Positions 25,161 to 37,792 are shown, counted from the first letter of the stretch. The stretch: DNA of 64,000 nt from Raphanus sativus (GCF_000801105.2 NC_079514.1:14982293-15046292); one strand, 5' to 3'. Numbers and translations are program-made. The notes: generated from the letters alone by a model not told the origin.

Positions 25161-28144
25161 ATAGCCACCTCTCCATAAATATCTGCTCCCATCTTCAGTC
25201 GCAGTGATGGTATAATCTGATCACTTAAGCCATCAAAATTGCGCCCTAGAGCTAGACACTCAATATATTTCAGACTGTACACGCCGCAATCTCCTGGGTC
25301 CTCATTTTTGGGGATCTTCTTGTGCCTACGGTAGGTGAACTGCTTGTCACGCTTAGTTTTCAATTTTGGATCCTCCACCATCTTGTTGAGCAATGCCGGT
25401 AGCATTTTCGTGAAAGGCCTGCACTCCTCGTGCAACTGCTTATCACTCAGCACAGATGGTATGCAATCATACACATGTATTACCTCCTTAACAAGATCAA
25501 TTCTTAAAGCAACCCAATGATCGCCGTTGACATGGTGACAGAGGAAAAGAGTGTCAACATCTGCAAGCCACTTCTTACCCGTGACAAATTGTTCTGGGTA
25601 TTCTCCATTAAAGGCCTTGCTATAACGTTCTGACAACTCATTTGGCGTCTGATGAGACTTCTTGTAGTCGTTCACCCATGACTGCACAAACCAACGATCC
25701 AGAAATGCAATTCGAGGAGAATATGGAGATGGGGACTGCATGGAGCGTCTGTGTAACATAAGCATTGCTGAAGCCATGTGCTGTGACAAAAAAAACCACA
25801 ATCAAAATTAGATTTATTCGAAACTGAGCCAAACAAATCAGAAGCATAAACTTACGGTGTCATGCAACCAGCCGTACTTATTGTTTGGCCAAGCTTCTCT
25901 CGGTATCATCAACCTCAAATAAAATACTGCGCCTCTGTCTGCAAAACCAGACTCATCTTTTTCCCTACAAAGAAGAATAACAAAGAATAAGATTATTAAA
26001 AAAGAACAAGATAAGATTGAAGAGAGTTGACAAAAAAACAAGATAGGATAGAAGAGAAGAAACTTACAAATCAGACTTAATGAAGTCCAATACTGTCTGC
26101 AGTTTCTCTGGATCCACCTTAGATAATGGGTCAAAAGATTCTTCAGAGACAGAGTCAGCAGTTATGATACGCTTCACTGTTGAATTCCCTACATAAAGCC
26201 AAACTTGAGTCTTCGTCAACTGAGGTTTTCGCTTGCGTCTAGGCTCCACACTTGAACAAAGTGCTTCCAAGACCTCTCTACACTTTACACTCTTCTCCCA
26301 ATTTAGATGATTCTCCCATCCCTCTGAAGAAACGGATTGGTCATTTAGCTCTGGGATACTAAATGCTTTCTCTGTCTTCACTTTTTTCAATGGCATTTCA
26401 TCTTCCTTCACCGGCATTGTCTTCTTATTCTTCTTCTCCTTTTTAATGACACGTTGTATTGGCAAACCATCAACAGAACTTTTTTTGTCTGAACCATCCA
26501 TGACTGTCAAGTATAAGAAAAAACAGTAAGTATTTTGTGCATAAAAAATACTAGCTGACAGTGTAAACATACCATTGTGTTGCTACAAGCGTCGTCTTCA
26601 TCGTGTGCTTTGGAGTTGCCGGCAGCGGATGGAGTTTTTTCATTATCCTTCCCTTTAAGAACCTTTATTTCTTCCTGTAATATGGCCATCTTGTTCTTGA
26701 ACTCAGTCTCAAATAAACCGATTCTAGCTTCCATCTGAGCTTGTACAGAAGCTTCCAATGTCTTAGAAACCCTTTCAGCTACACTAACATCCATGGTTTC
26801 TAATCTTCCACTCAAGTTGTTAACAGCCTCAAGCAACGTTTGTATTGTGATGTTGATGGTGGGCATATCAGTATGAGATTCTTCCTTCAAAACTCACAAA
26901 CCAAAACAGTTTAGATAGTAAAACAAAACGAAAATGTTCAATAACACTTGATACATACCATTTCTGGAGCAGTTTCTTTCTCCCTCTTTCGTTTTGTGGA
27001 GGGGCTCTCATCCACTCTATCGGGAACACTAGGTGCAGTGACATGAGTTTTTCTCTTCAGGGGCTTGGTAGATGGCACTACATCCCAAAACTTGTCGTTT
27101 AGAAGATCATTGAGGATGTCAACTATCATGTTATCCAAATCCTGATGGGGTTCATCTTCACCCCATTTCGGATATCTATCCTCCATTGCTTTTACAATCA
27201 TATGCCTTACACGAATCTGCATTGTAAAGTACAACAGATAATAAGTAGAAAAAATAAGACAGAGAATTGAAAAGAAAATAATCACACCTTCTGATATTTT
27301 TTTTTTCTTGTGCACAGAAGTTTGGGAAGTTGATACGCTGACGAGAACCATGCCATGACAGAAGTGGAACCTCAGCTTCCTCTATCCGATTGCCATATAA
27401 CTCTCCTAGACCTGGCACAGACTCGTATATCCAAATGAGCAAAGCATGAACACAACCATGTAGTGTGTAGCTCTTCCCAACTTCGTATGTCACCATTTTT
27501 ATGGAATCCACAAGGCTGGTAAATCCTACACGACCCCATGGATAGCGCTGGAAAGCTGCTGGATCCATCACCCTTTTCGCCAAATGCAGAGGTATTTTAC
27601 TATTGCTTGAAATGCCAAATATCCCAATGGATAGTAGACACAACAAGCCAACCATTACACGCTCCTCTCTAGGCCAGTTTCCGATGACCGAAAAAAGCGC
27701 TTGAAGTTCATTCAACTTGGGTCCTTCAGAAATTGGAACTTTCATCTTCAACCAAAAATCTTCATGAGCCACATCGCACTGTTCTTCAGTGTCATAGGGA
27801 TCACAATTCAGCCCGGTAATATCTCCAAACTCATACAAAGAGAACCTCATTGGCTGGTCTACTATCAAAGACCAAACTTCATGACTGCTCTGAACCGCCA
27901 ATTGATTCACGAGAAAGTAATGAACATGTTTTGCGGACCAAGTGTAATCCAACTCCTTCAGCTTGATAATCACACCTACAGTTGATTCCCTCAACTCGTC
28001 CCAAACGTCTTCGCCGACATTCTCTCTCAGCGTTTGTAAGTTGCCTAGAAAACAACTGTGGTTCATGCTCCTTATTTGGTTCGGTGTTTTACCAATCTGG
28101 TAAAGCCGCGGAGGATACTTCCTGTTACCCGAAGATGAGGCCAT
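25139..28144 (-). CDS. DUF1985-ULP1 cysteine protease gene carried by the MULE
   Basis: Likely exons: 27288-28144, 26959-27216, 26573-26884, 26068-26503, 25856-25964 and 25139-25780. The first encodes DUF1985 (LRESTVGVIIKLKELDYTWS, PMRFSLYEFGDITGLNCD). The middle exons are charged and helical (LLEAVNNLSGRLETMDV...). The last is a ULP1/C48 peptidase with catalytic His in GDHWVAL, Asp in VYDCIP and Cys in PGDCGVYSL. Family members cleave SUMO or ubiquitin-like proteins; the role inside a transposon is unknown. Two junctions do not keep phase: exon 1 to 2, where a run of ten A near 27297-27306 may have lost one base, and exon 3 to 4, unless the donor lies a few bases upstream. The gene may therefore be slightly damaged. 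Confidence 0.8.
26026..26037 (+). mobile_element. A-tailed micro-insertion in a ULP intron, 20-bp duplication
   Basis: The insert GTTGAC followed by six A lies between ACAAGATAAGATTGAAGAGA (26006-26025) and ACAAGATAGGATAGAAGAGA (26038-26057), which match at 18 of 20 bases. It sits in the intron between ULP exons 25856-25964 and 26068-26503, so the MULE was itself hit after or during its spread. Confidence 0.5.
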
Positions 28145-28446
28145 TCCTTTAAAAAAGCAAATAGAACAAACATAAGAAATAGAACAAGAATATACAACAT
28201 AAATTTTACTAAGTTCGAAAATATTTACTCAGTTTGAAAATATTCAGTTTGAAAATAAATCGTGAAGTCATGAACACAAGGTGACATTATTACTCACTAT
28301 AATATCTGCACGAGCCATAATATCACAGGAAGCAAATAGAACAAACAAAAGAACCATACTAAGTTTGAAAATATTTACTATCGAAGGATAAAGGAAATTG
28401 GGGATTTAGGGTTTTCAAAATCAAGCAATTTCAGAAAAGTTTGTCT

Positions 28447-28465
28447 TTTTTTTTTTCTTAACTCA
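28447..28465 (-). mobile_element. Possible A-tailed micro-insertion near the MULE right end
   Basis: On the minus strand the insert reads TGAGTTAAG then about eleven A. The flanks CAGAAAAGTTTGTCT (28432-28446) and CAGGAAAGTTTATCT (28466-28480) match at 13 of 15 bases. Confidence 0.4.
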
Positions 28466-29086
28466 CAGGAAAGTTTATCTAAAAACAAACAAAAAAGAAA
28501 TCAATTTTTCAATTTAGAAATTAGGGTTTCAAATTTTCAATTTGGGATTTAGGGTCAACTTGCAATCAATCCGACCGATAGAGTAACAGAGAATTACCTT
28601 TGATTTGGGTCTCACTGATCAAGTAACAGAGAATTGATGGCGGATCGAGTTCTTCAACAATCTCCTCCGGCAAGATTGAGTTGTGATGGAAGAGGAAAGA
28701 GATGACGCTGATACACAGTGGAAGAGACTGTAATGAAGAATGGAGAAAGAGGTCTCGGAGAAAGATTTGTCGGACCTCCTTTGATGGAGGTTCTCTCACT
28801 TCACAAACTAGAGAAGAAGAACCCGTGTTCTGAGTTTTGTCGTAAACTAGAAAAGAACAAAGCTTTTTGTTTTTAATTTTATTTATTTCTTTTGATAAAA
28901 ATCTATTTTTTTTATTAAATGGGAAATTAAAAAGTAATGGCAAATTTGTGGTTAATGCTTCAAAAGTTGGTTTTTAAGTAAAATACACCATCTCGGATTT
29001 CCTTCTAGTAATTACTAAGTTAGTTGAATTATTTGAGTAATTACTAGAATGATGTGCTCTATTCTGAGTAATTTCTCTTAAAAAAA

Positions 29087-29713
29087 AGGCCAATATCTTG
29101 TTAAACATATTTCTCGTTTATTTCGATGCTTCTTCCACATTTAATTTCAAATATAATATATAAATTTTATTTTAATTAACTAATGTAAAACTTTACTTTG
29201 GTTTCTTTCAACCCCCACATAATAAACCAAGCCAGTCTCTTTTTTTCAGAACGTAAGTTATTCTTGAAATGTAAATATATGTTGCATAGACTACGTGCAG
29301 GTTGTTGCGGCGCATGGTGGATTCCTTCTCTAGGACTAAGAACGTAAATTTGTTAGTTCATATAATTTGTCATCACATAAACGTGTACCGTGGAACAACT
29401 CCCACTTGCATCATTTTTCATGTAACAATTTCCAATAGATCACTTATATGAGAAGCTTCTTAATTTTATAACTCTGTTTACGTAGAACGCTCATGTTTCT
29501 TTCTGCCAGTTTTCCAAATGCATAAAACAATCTGACACTGACCATTTGCCGTTTGGCCACCAAACGTCAATTTAAATCTTGCATGTTGAGATTACAATTT
29601 GAACACATAAATGCGGCTAGAAAGTATTTGTTAGAAATTGTAAATATTAATGAACAAGTACTCTTCATTAGTAGGGAAAATGGGCTCTTTTGGCACAACA
29701 AACAAACAAGACA
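29087..29713. other. Intergenic DNA between MULE and Helitron
   Basis: AT-rich, with no coding region or repeat recognised. Confidence 0.5.
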
Positions 29714-30904
29714 CTAGTCTTTGACCCGCACACCCGTGCGGGTGTTATTTTATTTTTATTTTTTTCATAAATATCGAATATTAATTGTACAATCGAATAT
29801 TTTGTGGCCTGTCCTCCTCTTGTTAATTTAAAACAAAATTTTGATGTTTATTGATCAGTGACATGTTAGAGTAGGGATAGACGTTCGGGTATCCATTCGG
29901 GTTCGGTTTCATATCTATTCGGGTTTCTTGTTTTGGGGTCAAAGATTTCAGCCCCATTCGGGTATTTTTAAATTTCGGTTCCGGTTCGGTTCGAATCTTT
30001 TCTGGTTTGGTTCGGGTTCGGATAACTCATTTAAATTGTTTTTAAAATTTTAAAATTCATATATACTTTAAATTTTTTAAAATCTATAACAAAATTATAT
30101 ATTACATATAAATTTGAAAAACATATGTCAAAATACTTAAACTTAACATATAAATTGATTTTTTGAATATTTGGATATAAAATGAATAGATATTTAAGTA
30201 TTTTTGGTGTTTTAAGTATATTTTTTCTATTTTAGACATATTCTTAAGTATTTTAGAAAACTTAAAAGTATTTTATATATTTTGGATGTTTTTACTATAC
30301 ATTATTTCTGAAAATAATTAATATATTTAGTTATATAAATCTATTTCGGATAAATTATGTACCCAAAATACTTTGGTTCGGATCGATTTGGTTTCGATTC
30401 TTTAAATACCAAAATTTTGAATCCGTTCGGATATTTAATCAATTTCGGTTCGGATTTGGTGCTACTTTTTGGATCGGGTTCGGTTCGGTTCTTCCGATTC
30501 GAATTTTTTGCCTAGTCCTACGTTAGAGTTTTTCACTTTAAGATTTTTTTTTCAGAGTTTCTCGCTTTATGATATCTATTTTTTTGTCTTTTATCAAAAC
30601 TACGATTTCTAAATTTACTTCCAATTTTTTTTGTCATGTTTACTCAGTCAAGAAAAAAGATTTTAAACTACTTAGTAAATCGACCAAAACGCATGTGTTT
30701 CATAATTTTTGCTCAACGATATTTGAACGGGTAAATATTATAATTAGATGGGCTTGTATTGTATGGGTTAAGTGGCATGTTTTTAATTTCAAGGAAAAGT
30801 TTTAAATGAAACTAATGTGTTTTAAGAGTAGTGGCATAAGAATGTAAATATTGAAGAAAACTTAGACCTAAATTCTAAGTGTACTTCAGTTTTAATAGAT
30901 TAGA
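29714..30904 (-). mobile_element. Helitron, non-autonomous, minus orientation, with hAT-like insert
   Basis: The left border is CTAG after an A. On the minus strand it is preceded by the stem-loop ACCCGCAC..GTGCGGGT. The right border on the minus strand begins TCTAATCTATTAAAACTGAA, again after an A. The element is 1,191 bp, and 649 bp of it is a nested hAT-like element (29872-30520). Its 5' end is nearly identical to those at 37793 and 39893, so these belong to one family. Confidence 0.85.
29872..30520. mobile_element. hAT-like element nested in a Helitron
   Basis: The ends TAGGGATAGACG and, on the opposite strand, TAGGACTAGGCA form a short inverted repeat. The flanking 8-bp copies TGTTAGAG (29864-29871) and CGTTAGAG (30521-30528) differ at one base. 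An 8-bp duplication is the hAT size. Both ends are dense in TTCGGGT, GGTTCGGAT and related motifs; the centre is AT-rich with no coding capacity. Confidence 0.7.
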
Positions 30905-31031
30905 TTTGCGTTATGGGTTCCTCCTCTTTGAGAACAATCGATGACTTTTTTACAAAACTTGCTTCCATCTTTCTTCTTCTGTCATGTAACAAAAACAAAT
31001 CTCTATATACATTTGTAAACACATTCACACT

Positions 31032-32606
31032 TCACTCTTGGGATTCTCCAGGTGGCTCGCTCTCTTCTTCATACATAGATTCATCATATCTCCGAAGTGA
31101 ATCAAGACTGCAAACAAGAAAAAATCAATTCCCTTAAACAATCGCTAGTAAAAATAAAACAAGATGGATTTCAAATTAAAAAAAAACCTGCAATTCTGTG
31201 GGACTTTCCAAGAGAAACCAGACTCCTGCTTAAGATGAAGTGGCAAAGCCATAAAGTCTCTCCAATCCTGAAGCATGATTCTAAGATCATGAAGCTTACT
31301 ATCCAAACCAAAGCAGCAGTTCGCATGCATCGTACGAACAAGATTCATATCTTTGCTTGGTTCGCAGAGTCCACCGAAATACGCAGTGTTCAAGAACCTA
31401 ATCCTAAGCCCAATCCGGACAAGAAAAGGCTCCCTCTTAATGAAGTTAAGAACGTCCTGGTCGTGGTACCCCGAGTATCTGATCCGTGAAGCGTACCAGT
31501 ACTTGTAGAAGAGTATAGTCCTGTTGTTAGACCTCACAAAGCTAAACCCTCCGTTAGGTCTGTTCTCTAAATCATTCGACCTTCCTAAGTAATGGTCACA
31601 AGCAATCTGGAAGTCACCGTATTTGTAAAACCGGGTAAAAGGGCTTCTGAACCACATCACATCAGCATCCTGGAGATGTCAAAAAAGATAAAAAAAATTC
31701 AAAAACATTCTTTAAAGAACAGGAAGAGAATGGTTATATATATATACCGTGAAGACAAAGTTGTAACCCAATTCAAGAACAGAGCGCAAGAAGTCGATTC
31801 TTCTCCACATCATCTTCAAGTAAGAACGAGTCATGAAGTAAGCCTCCTTCCCCGAGAAATCAACACCTTCCGTTTCGAGGCTGAAGCAATGCTTATGAAG
31901 CTGTCGGCAACGGGAGTAAGCTTTAGCGTCGAGAGCAACGATGACCAGATGGTTTAAAAGCACGCCTGTTCCTTCGCCGATTCGAAAACTCTCGAAGAAG
32001 AGGTCGATGACAGAGCCAGGAGCAGCCCAAGCTTCGTTCAGAGTCGTTAGAATCACTGTGTTGTCTCGTGTTGCAGCTCTGCGAAGAACATCTTCGAGCT
32101 TAGGCTCTTCAAGCTCCTGTGTTAACGATTGATTAAAACCTAGCTTTTTAGTTTCTATATTTGGAACACAAACATCGAATCGATAAGCACAACTTCTTGA
32201 ACCAATTAATCAATCAATCAAACCCTAAAATCAAGAACGATATGATTATGGTTAAGTAATTAAGATTTGGTTTAGTTTGATAACCGGTTTAGCTTTCTGG
32301 TAACAATGTGAAAGCGAAGAAGAAGCTAACCAGAGACTGGAAGGAATCAAATGAGGGGAGAATGCGAGAGAAAATGGAGGAGGAGGAGGAGGGAGGGACG
32401 GCGTCGAGGGAATCGAGGGATCTGTAGAGGACGAAGATGGAGATGGAAATGGCGGCGAGGAATATAACGGCTCGGCGTACCGGGCGGGAGCACGGCGGCA
32501 TGATGACGGAAGCTACGGAGGAGGAATGGTTAACGTCGTGAGGCGAGATGGTGAGGTTCGTCGTCGACTTGAGGTTCGAGGTGACACGGTGCGATAGATG
32601 ATTCAT
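31032..32606 (-). CDS. Nucleotide-diphospho-sugar transferase (DXD type), Golgi type II
   Basis: Four exons (32331-32606, 31748-32116, 31188-31669, 31032-31107) give 400 residues in phase. The N-terminus has a single hydrophobic anchor (AVIFLAAISISIFVLYRSL, about residues 46-64), the layout of Golgi type II membrane enzymes. A PF03407-type domain follows: TVILTTLNEAWAAPGSVIDL, a DADVMWFR motif (metal- and nucleotide-sugar-binding DXD), RPNGGFSFVRSNNRT, and YHDQDVLNF. The last exon encodes an acidic tail ending PPGESQE. Donor and acceptor sugars cannot be told from sequence. It appears orthologous to At2g02061 from memory and lies tail-to-head with the GARP gene as in Arabidopsis. Confidence 0.9.
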
Positions 32607-33100
32607 CTACACCACCGACCATCGTCGGCACCGACGCAAAATCAAAAGTTAATTTCAAGACTTTATTTGTTTTTTTTAACGGTTAATTTTTGTTTTTTAC
32701 TATTTCACCAAGAGAAATTACTGGAAGGTTGTCAATAAATAACCGTATAAATTACTTTCTCTTCCTTTTTTAATTTCGTCGAGTGATTTTAATCTTCCAA
32801 ACATGAAAATGAAATCAGCATATGTACTGTGCTTTATTATTGGGTTTATTATCATTTTATACTTTTTTGGCAGTAATTATTTTATGCTTTTTAAGGTTTC
32901 ACTTTCAGTTTGATATTAACGTTTAGATAATTTTTTTTTGTGTTTCAGAAAAAAAAAAGAGTTTCAAAAAAAAAAAGATAAATTTTATTTTCAAGATTTC
33001 GTCCATGTGATAAACCAACAATCCTAGGAGTTTAACAACAAAATTATCTGAATCTTTTCACTGAGACTAAGCTAAGGAGGCAAATATTTATTTACTGAGT
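32607..33100. other. Spacer between the glycosyltransferase and GARP genes
   Basis: About 490 bp separates the glycosyltransferase start from the GARP stop. It must hold the glycosyltransferase promoter and the GARP 3' end. T-runs and A-runs occur, with no recognisable motif. Confidence 0.5.
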
Positions 33101-35487
33101 TCAGCTGCTCAGGAGAGAGATTGAAAGAGAAAGGTTGAGATCAATCTTTGGTGAAGAACCAAGGCAATCTTTGAAGACCAATGGTGCAGAACAAGTGGAG
33201 ACTGCTTCGCTCGTTTCACTCACTGATGATCCGTTGCTTCTCCATTGATGATGATGATGATTCAACGACAGAGACAACGACAAATCTTCCGCTTCTTGTT
33301 CTTGCCAAGTCTTTTCTTCCTTCTCTGTTTTCTGTTGAGACAGAAAAAAACGAAATCAGTTGCTAAACCGAACAATAACCAGATTTTGGTATCACAATTT
33401 CAATAAAACCGGTTGATAGTTATAAACCAAACCGCAATCCCCTAAATAAGTGAGAATATGAAGATCTGAGTTCTTTTGAACAAAAAAAAAAAAGAAGATC
33501 TGAGTTCTAATAAAACTAAAGTTGCTGAGACAATTAGGTAACTAATCCCGACACGAATGGGTTTAGAACTTTGCCTCAGTTTCAGTCCAACCGTCTAGGA
33601 CTTCCAAACAAACTCTTATGTTAAATGAGAAACACTTATTCAACCGGATTATAATTGGTTTCGCTCACCCCGGTTCAGACTTAAAAGTTAAATCCGAGAC
33701 GGCAAGACGTATAAAATGAGAGTATTTTTCTGATTAGATAAAACTACATGTTGATAAAAAGTAAGTAATAAATATACCTTGTGGATATGGTGTGATGGAA
33801 ACGGCGTCGTTTCTTTCGTCTTCTCCATGTTCATGATGTGAAGAAAGTCGTCATCATCACCACCAGACTCTGAAGTCTGCTCATTTCTTCTTCCTCCTCT
33901 GTTAAAAAAAGGACAATTCAAGACAGACAACAGGAGGGTATATTATGATAGCTTTACTGACACAAAATTAAAAACATGTCAGAAATTATAGAAAAACAAA
34001 TAAAATAAAATTTTACCTAAAAGAAGAATGCGACGAAAGAGGAAAAGACTGAAACCCCAAAAGACAATCATTCCTTGAGGGTAAAGACAAGTTGTCATGG
34101 AGATAATCTTCTTCAGTGTCTTGTCTTCTTCTTACTGAAGCTGAAGAGCTTTCCTCTGTCCCCAAAAATGGAAATAAAAATAAATAAATAAAGAATTAAC
34201 CATAATGATTATTCTTTTGATCTATAAAAACAGTTTTCTTGTTTTTTCTTAAAGCGAAAATATTTCTTGTTATGAATCATGACACTATACCAATAGTACA
34301 TACTACAAACAGATGCAGTAAAACAATTAAATTACATCCATTATTCAAGTTTTGATGTTAACAGTTCAGATTAAAATCAACAGTCTAGTTCTTCTGAAAA
34401 TGATATCATTTCAGAATATTTATGGAAGATAAAAAAAATGGGGAAAAAACCATACCTGATTTCCCCAAAGTGAGTTTGGAACCTCTATACATCTGTTGTA
34501 TGTGGTGAAAAAAAAAAGAGAAAAAGTGATTTAATATTCAAGATACTATGAAAAAGATATAAGGCTAAGAGAGAACAAAACTAACATTCGGTAAATCAAT
34601 TACCTGGAGATGGCTCTTGACATGTGAAATGGTAAGTCCCTTCACATCCATCATCTTAAGAATAAGCTTTGGGGTGGCTCCTGTTTCATAAAACCCAACA
34701 TAAACAAAAAGAATAAAAAGGTGACTATGATAATTCTTATGTTGACCATTCATGAAAAGAGTAATGAGCAACTTTAATGTTTTATAGTGAGCATGGAACA
34801 AACGTGCGACTTGTGATCTTGGTTCAGAAACTTGATGAAAATTACTATTGAAGGACGATGATGACAGGAAATAATGATAATTTTTCAAACTTTTCTTTTT
34901 GTAACTGAGAATTTTTCAAACTTTCTACGAAATATCCAAAAGAATACTCCAAACTTTAGATATATGGATGAATGAAACAAAGTAGCAAAAGTGTGAAGGC
35001 ATCGTTCAACAACTTGACAAGTGAAGACAAACAATGATAAAGTTTTCATACTTTTTCAGAAATTAAAAAACAAAAACTTTAAGCCGGATGAAACAAATTA
35101 GAAAAAAGTGTGAGGCTTGGTTCAAAAACACTTGACTAAGGGGTGATTCTTTAAGATGGTGAAGATAAACAATGAGAAAAAATCCAAACTATTTTGAAAT
35201 CGATCCAAAAACTCAAACTTAAATGAAACAAAGTGTGAAGCTTTCCTTTCAAAAACTTGAATAAAACAAAGTAACAAAGTTTGTATTTTTCTCGAAAGAT
35301 TGAAGGAGAAAAGAAACGTACTATGGTGGCCACCAAGCACATAGACGGCGTTAAGGAAACAACGGTGGAGCTCTGGCGTCCATCTGAGTCTAGGCACTGG
35401 AGACCGTACGTATGGCCTAACTCTTCCGCCTCCTCCGTGACCGTTGAATCCAACGTCGTTGCCGTTTCTTCCACCACACGTATCCAT
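33101..35487 (-). CDS. GARP (G2-like/MYB-like) transcription factor
   Basis: Six exons: 35322-35487, 34604-34680, 34456-34492, 34017-34155, 33778-33898 and 33101-33331. All are in phase and give 256 residues. The GARP DNA-binding domain spans exons 1-3: VPRLRWTPELHRCFLNAV, then ATPKLILKMMDVKGLTISHV and KSHLQMYR. The SHLQMYR signature is diagnostic. The C-terminal half is acidic and Ser-rich and ends with DLNLSLSIS-like motifs, which include EAR-type LxLxL repeats, so repression is plausible. It appears orthologous to At2g02060 from memory. In the first helix region NAVYVLGGHH replaces a form with Asp and Gln in my memory of the Arabidopsis protein; this may be a real divergence. Confidence 0.92.
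33475..33493 (+). mobile_element. A-tailed micro-insertion in a GARP intron, 15-bp perfect duplication
   Basis: The insert TTTGAAC followed by twelve A lies between identical GAAGATCTGAGTTCT copies (33460-33474 and 33494-33508), inside the last intron of the GARP gene. It is one of the cleanest examples in the window. Confidence 0.65.
34894..34909 (-). mobile_element. A-tailed micro-insertion in a GARP intron, 15-bp perfect duplication
   Basis: On the minus strand the insert is CTCAGTTAC then AAAAAGA. It lies between identical AATTTTTCAAACTTT copies (34879-34893 and 34910-34924), inside intron 1 of the GARP gene. Confidence 0.6.
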
Positions 35488-37792
35488 TCCTTACAAATCA
35501 GTCTCAAGAACCCTAAAACCTTTTTTCGATTTGGAGCACAGAAACCAAGAACAGAAGACAGAGAAGCGTAAGAGAGAATTTATGGGTATGTGTCGGATTT
35601 TAAAGGAGTGGTTTTTTTTTTTTTCTGAAATGGTTTTGGCTTTTTCTAAAAGATGACTGTCTCTTTTTCCATCTATTCTCTTTGTCTTTTTGAATGCACT
35701 CATACATATATACACCTCTCTTTGCATATATATCTGCAAAATGCCAAAAACTAATTATTAGACCTTTTTAGAAAAGGTTCATTCATTTTTATTTGCCGGA
35801 TATTCCATTGTAGATGTGTTTAAACTAGAATTTTAACTGACTTATGTTTCGATTTTTTTATTTTGTTTGATATATAGTTTGGATTTGAAATATTAAAATC
35901 TAAAGTAAATTTTAATTTCATTAGAAATTACCTGTTTATCAATTTGAAAATTATCAGGTATATAAAAGAAACATCAACACAATTTGGATAATTATATTTA
36001 CAAATCAAAATTTGAACCAAACTAACACCCAAATTTTGTTAATATTATTTCACCTCAAGCAAATCTACACTGAAAAGAGCCAAAAGCATATGTTTGAGTT
36101 GTTCATGACATACGTGAAAATTTGGCGTTACTCAAATCTCGTAAATAAAGGTATAAAAGAACCAGCTGGAATGTTTTTATTTGGTATTTTACAAATTTGC
36201 TTACTAAGAAAAACGAGATGACATGTTTTTTTGACCTAGCTACAAGGATATAGCCATACATAATCTACAAAATTGGTAATCAATCATACGGAAATCGGTT
36301 TGGCTTTGGTTACATCAGCCTTGACTCTTGACTCCATTAGTATTATTATTATCTTAAATATATAAATAGTTTTAAGAGAACCATTGCATATCAACGAACC
36401 AGATTTCTACACAAGGCTATATAATAGTATACAGCTTGCATGCAAAAAGAAAACTGACTACTTTTGATCATCCAATACTATTCTCTTGTCTACACATGGG
36501 TCTATAATATTTACCTTGTAGGGATTTGGGATTTACCCAAGTGAACAAGTTTCGTCTAACACTTCATCAGACTTTACTAGCTCTTTTTCACCATGTGTTA
36601 CCTCAAATTTATAGGCCATCTGCTGCTAAGCTTTGACCATAGCATTAATAATTGTTCCTTATTCTTGTTTTTCGTTGGGGTTTCGTGTTAACTTTCTGAT
36701 TTAGAAAGTTACAATGGTCCTTCGTAATATCTTTTGGACCACCGTTTTGACTTCACCCCCCCCCCCCCCCCCTCCCAATTCTCTATTTTCTCCCATTTCC
36801 CGTTCATTTTGTTTCTCTTTTATAATAAGGCTGGAAAAATACATTATATACTGTTTATATTGTTCCAAAATTATAAATGTACTCTGTAGTAGTGAATTTT
36901 TTTAACTGTCCATAATATTCAAACCAAATTCTCTAAATCTGAATAGTTAGTCTCAATTCAGGTATAGTAAAATTACAGCTTTGATTGGTAACTTTGTGGA
37001 ATTGTGGAATGATGTTTTAGACACTACTCCGTAAGTATTTTGCGAATCAACAAAATGTGCGGAATAAAAAAATGAAAAAACTTAAGTTTGCGTTTTCGCT
37101 GATAAAAATATAAACGAAATTGTCATTAGATGGAAAAGTGAGTTTTAATTGATTATTTACAAAATCAACAATTTTGTAATATTAAATTATATGATATAAC
37201 ATTTTAAAATTATAAATAAAATATAATTTACTTTATAATATTATAAAATTATACTACAATCTTTTTATAGTATTATAAGATGCCAATCTTTTATTAAAAA
37301 TGTATTGGAAAATAAATTAAATATTTATAACAAGAAGTAAAGTATTTTTAATAAATTTTATTCACTTTCAGATTTATAATAATTATTTTAATTATTGATA
37401 TTTATTTTTAATAATAAGGAAAATAGCATATAGATTTTTTAATCAATTTAATATGTGTTCCACAACTCCGCAAATTTTAAAAATTTCCGCAACTTGATTA
37501 ATTTTTTTCACAGTTTAACTATTTTTCTTTCATTCCGTCATTAAACGATAGTTATCAATCGGAACCTACATATGTTTCATACACAACATTGTCTATAACA
37601 ATCCTGACATTGTCGATTGCAACCACATAGTCAAAATAATTCAACATTCATCTGATCTTTGAGACCTCATTCTACTATTATCTATCTATAAAGCATGATC
37701 TGACAACTTAAGTCTAGGAATCCTCAGTTAATGTGTGAGAAATATCATCAGATTTCCTCTTTTTCGTTTTCTTTAAAGTTCTTTTTCCGACA
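35488..37792. other. Intergenic DNA upstream of the GARP gene
   Basis: AT-rich, with no coding region supported. It contains a run of 17 C (36756-36772) and must include the GARP promoter. A string TCTATCTATAAAGCATG after an A at 37681 resembles some Helitron 5' ends but is not sufficient. Confidence 0.5.
36756..36772. repeat. Homopolymer run of 17 C
   Basis: An unusually long C run in AT-rich intergenic DNA. Length may be affected by sequencing error. Confidence 0.9.

Larger units (their letters stand above)
21332..29077. mobile_element. Complete Mutator-like element of Kaonashi (ULP-carrying) type
   Basis: The element is 7,746 bp and is flanked by a perfect 9-bp target duplication TTAAAAAAA (21323-21331 and 29078-29086). 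The left end GGGAAGTTTACTAAGATGA and the right end, on the minus strand, GAGAAATTACTCAGAATAG are related but imperfect inverted repeats. The subterminal region (21480-22120) is packed with CAGATTTT, CCGATTT and GGTTTAAA-type motifs. It carries a plus-strand mudrA transposase and a convergent minus-strand gene with DUF1985 and ULP1 protease domains. I recall that combination as the Kaonashi/KI-MULE group of Arabidopsis relatives. The 9-bp duplication is the usual size for MULEs. Confidence 0.9.

Noticed and set aside
36756..36772. Poly-C run as an assembly or vector trace
   Set aside because: Surrounding sequence is continuous plant DNA; only the length is doubtful, so it is reported as a repeat.
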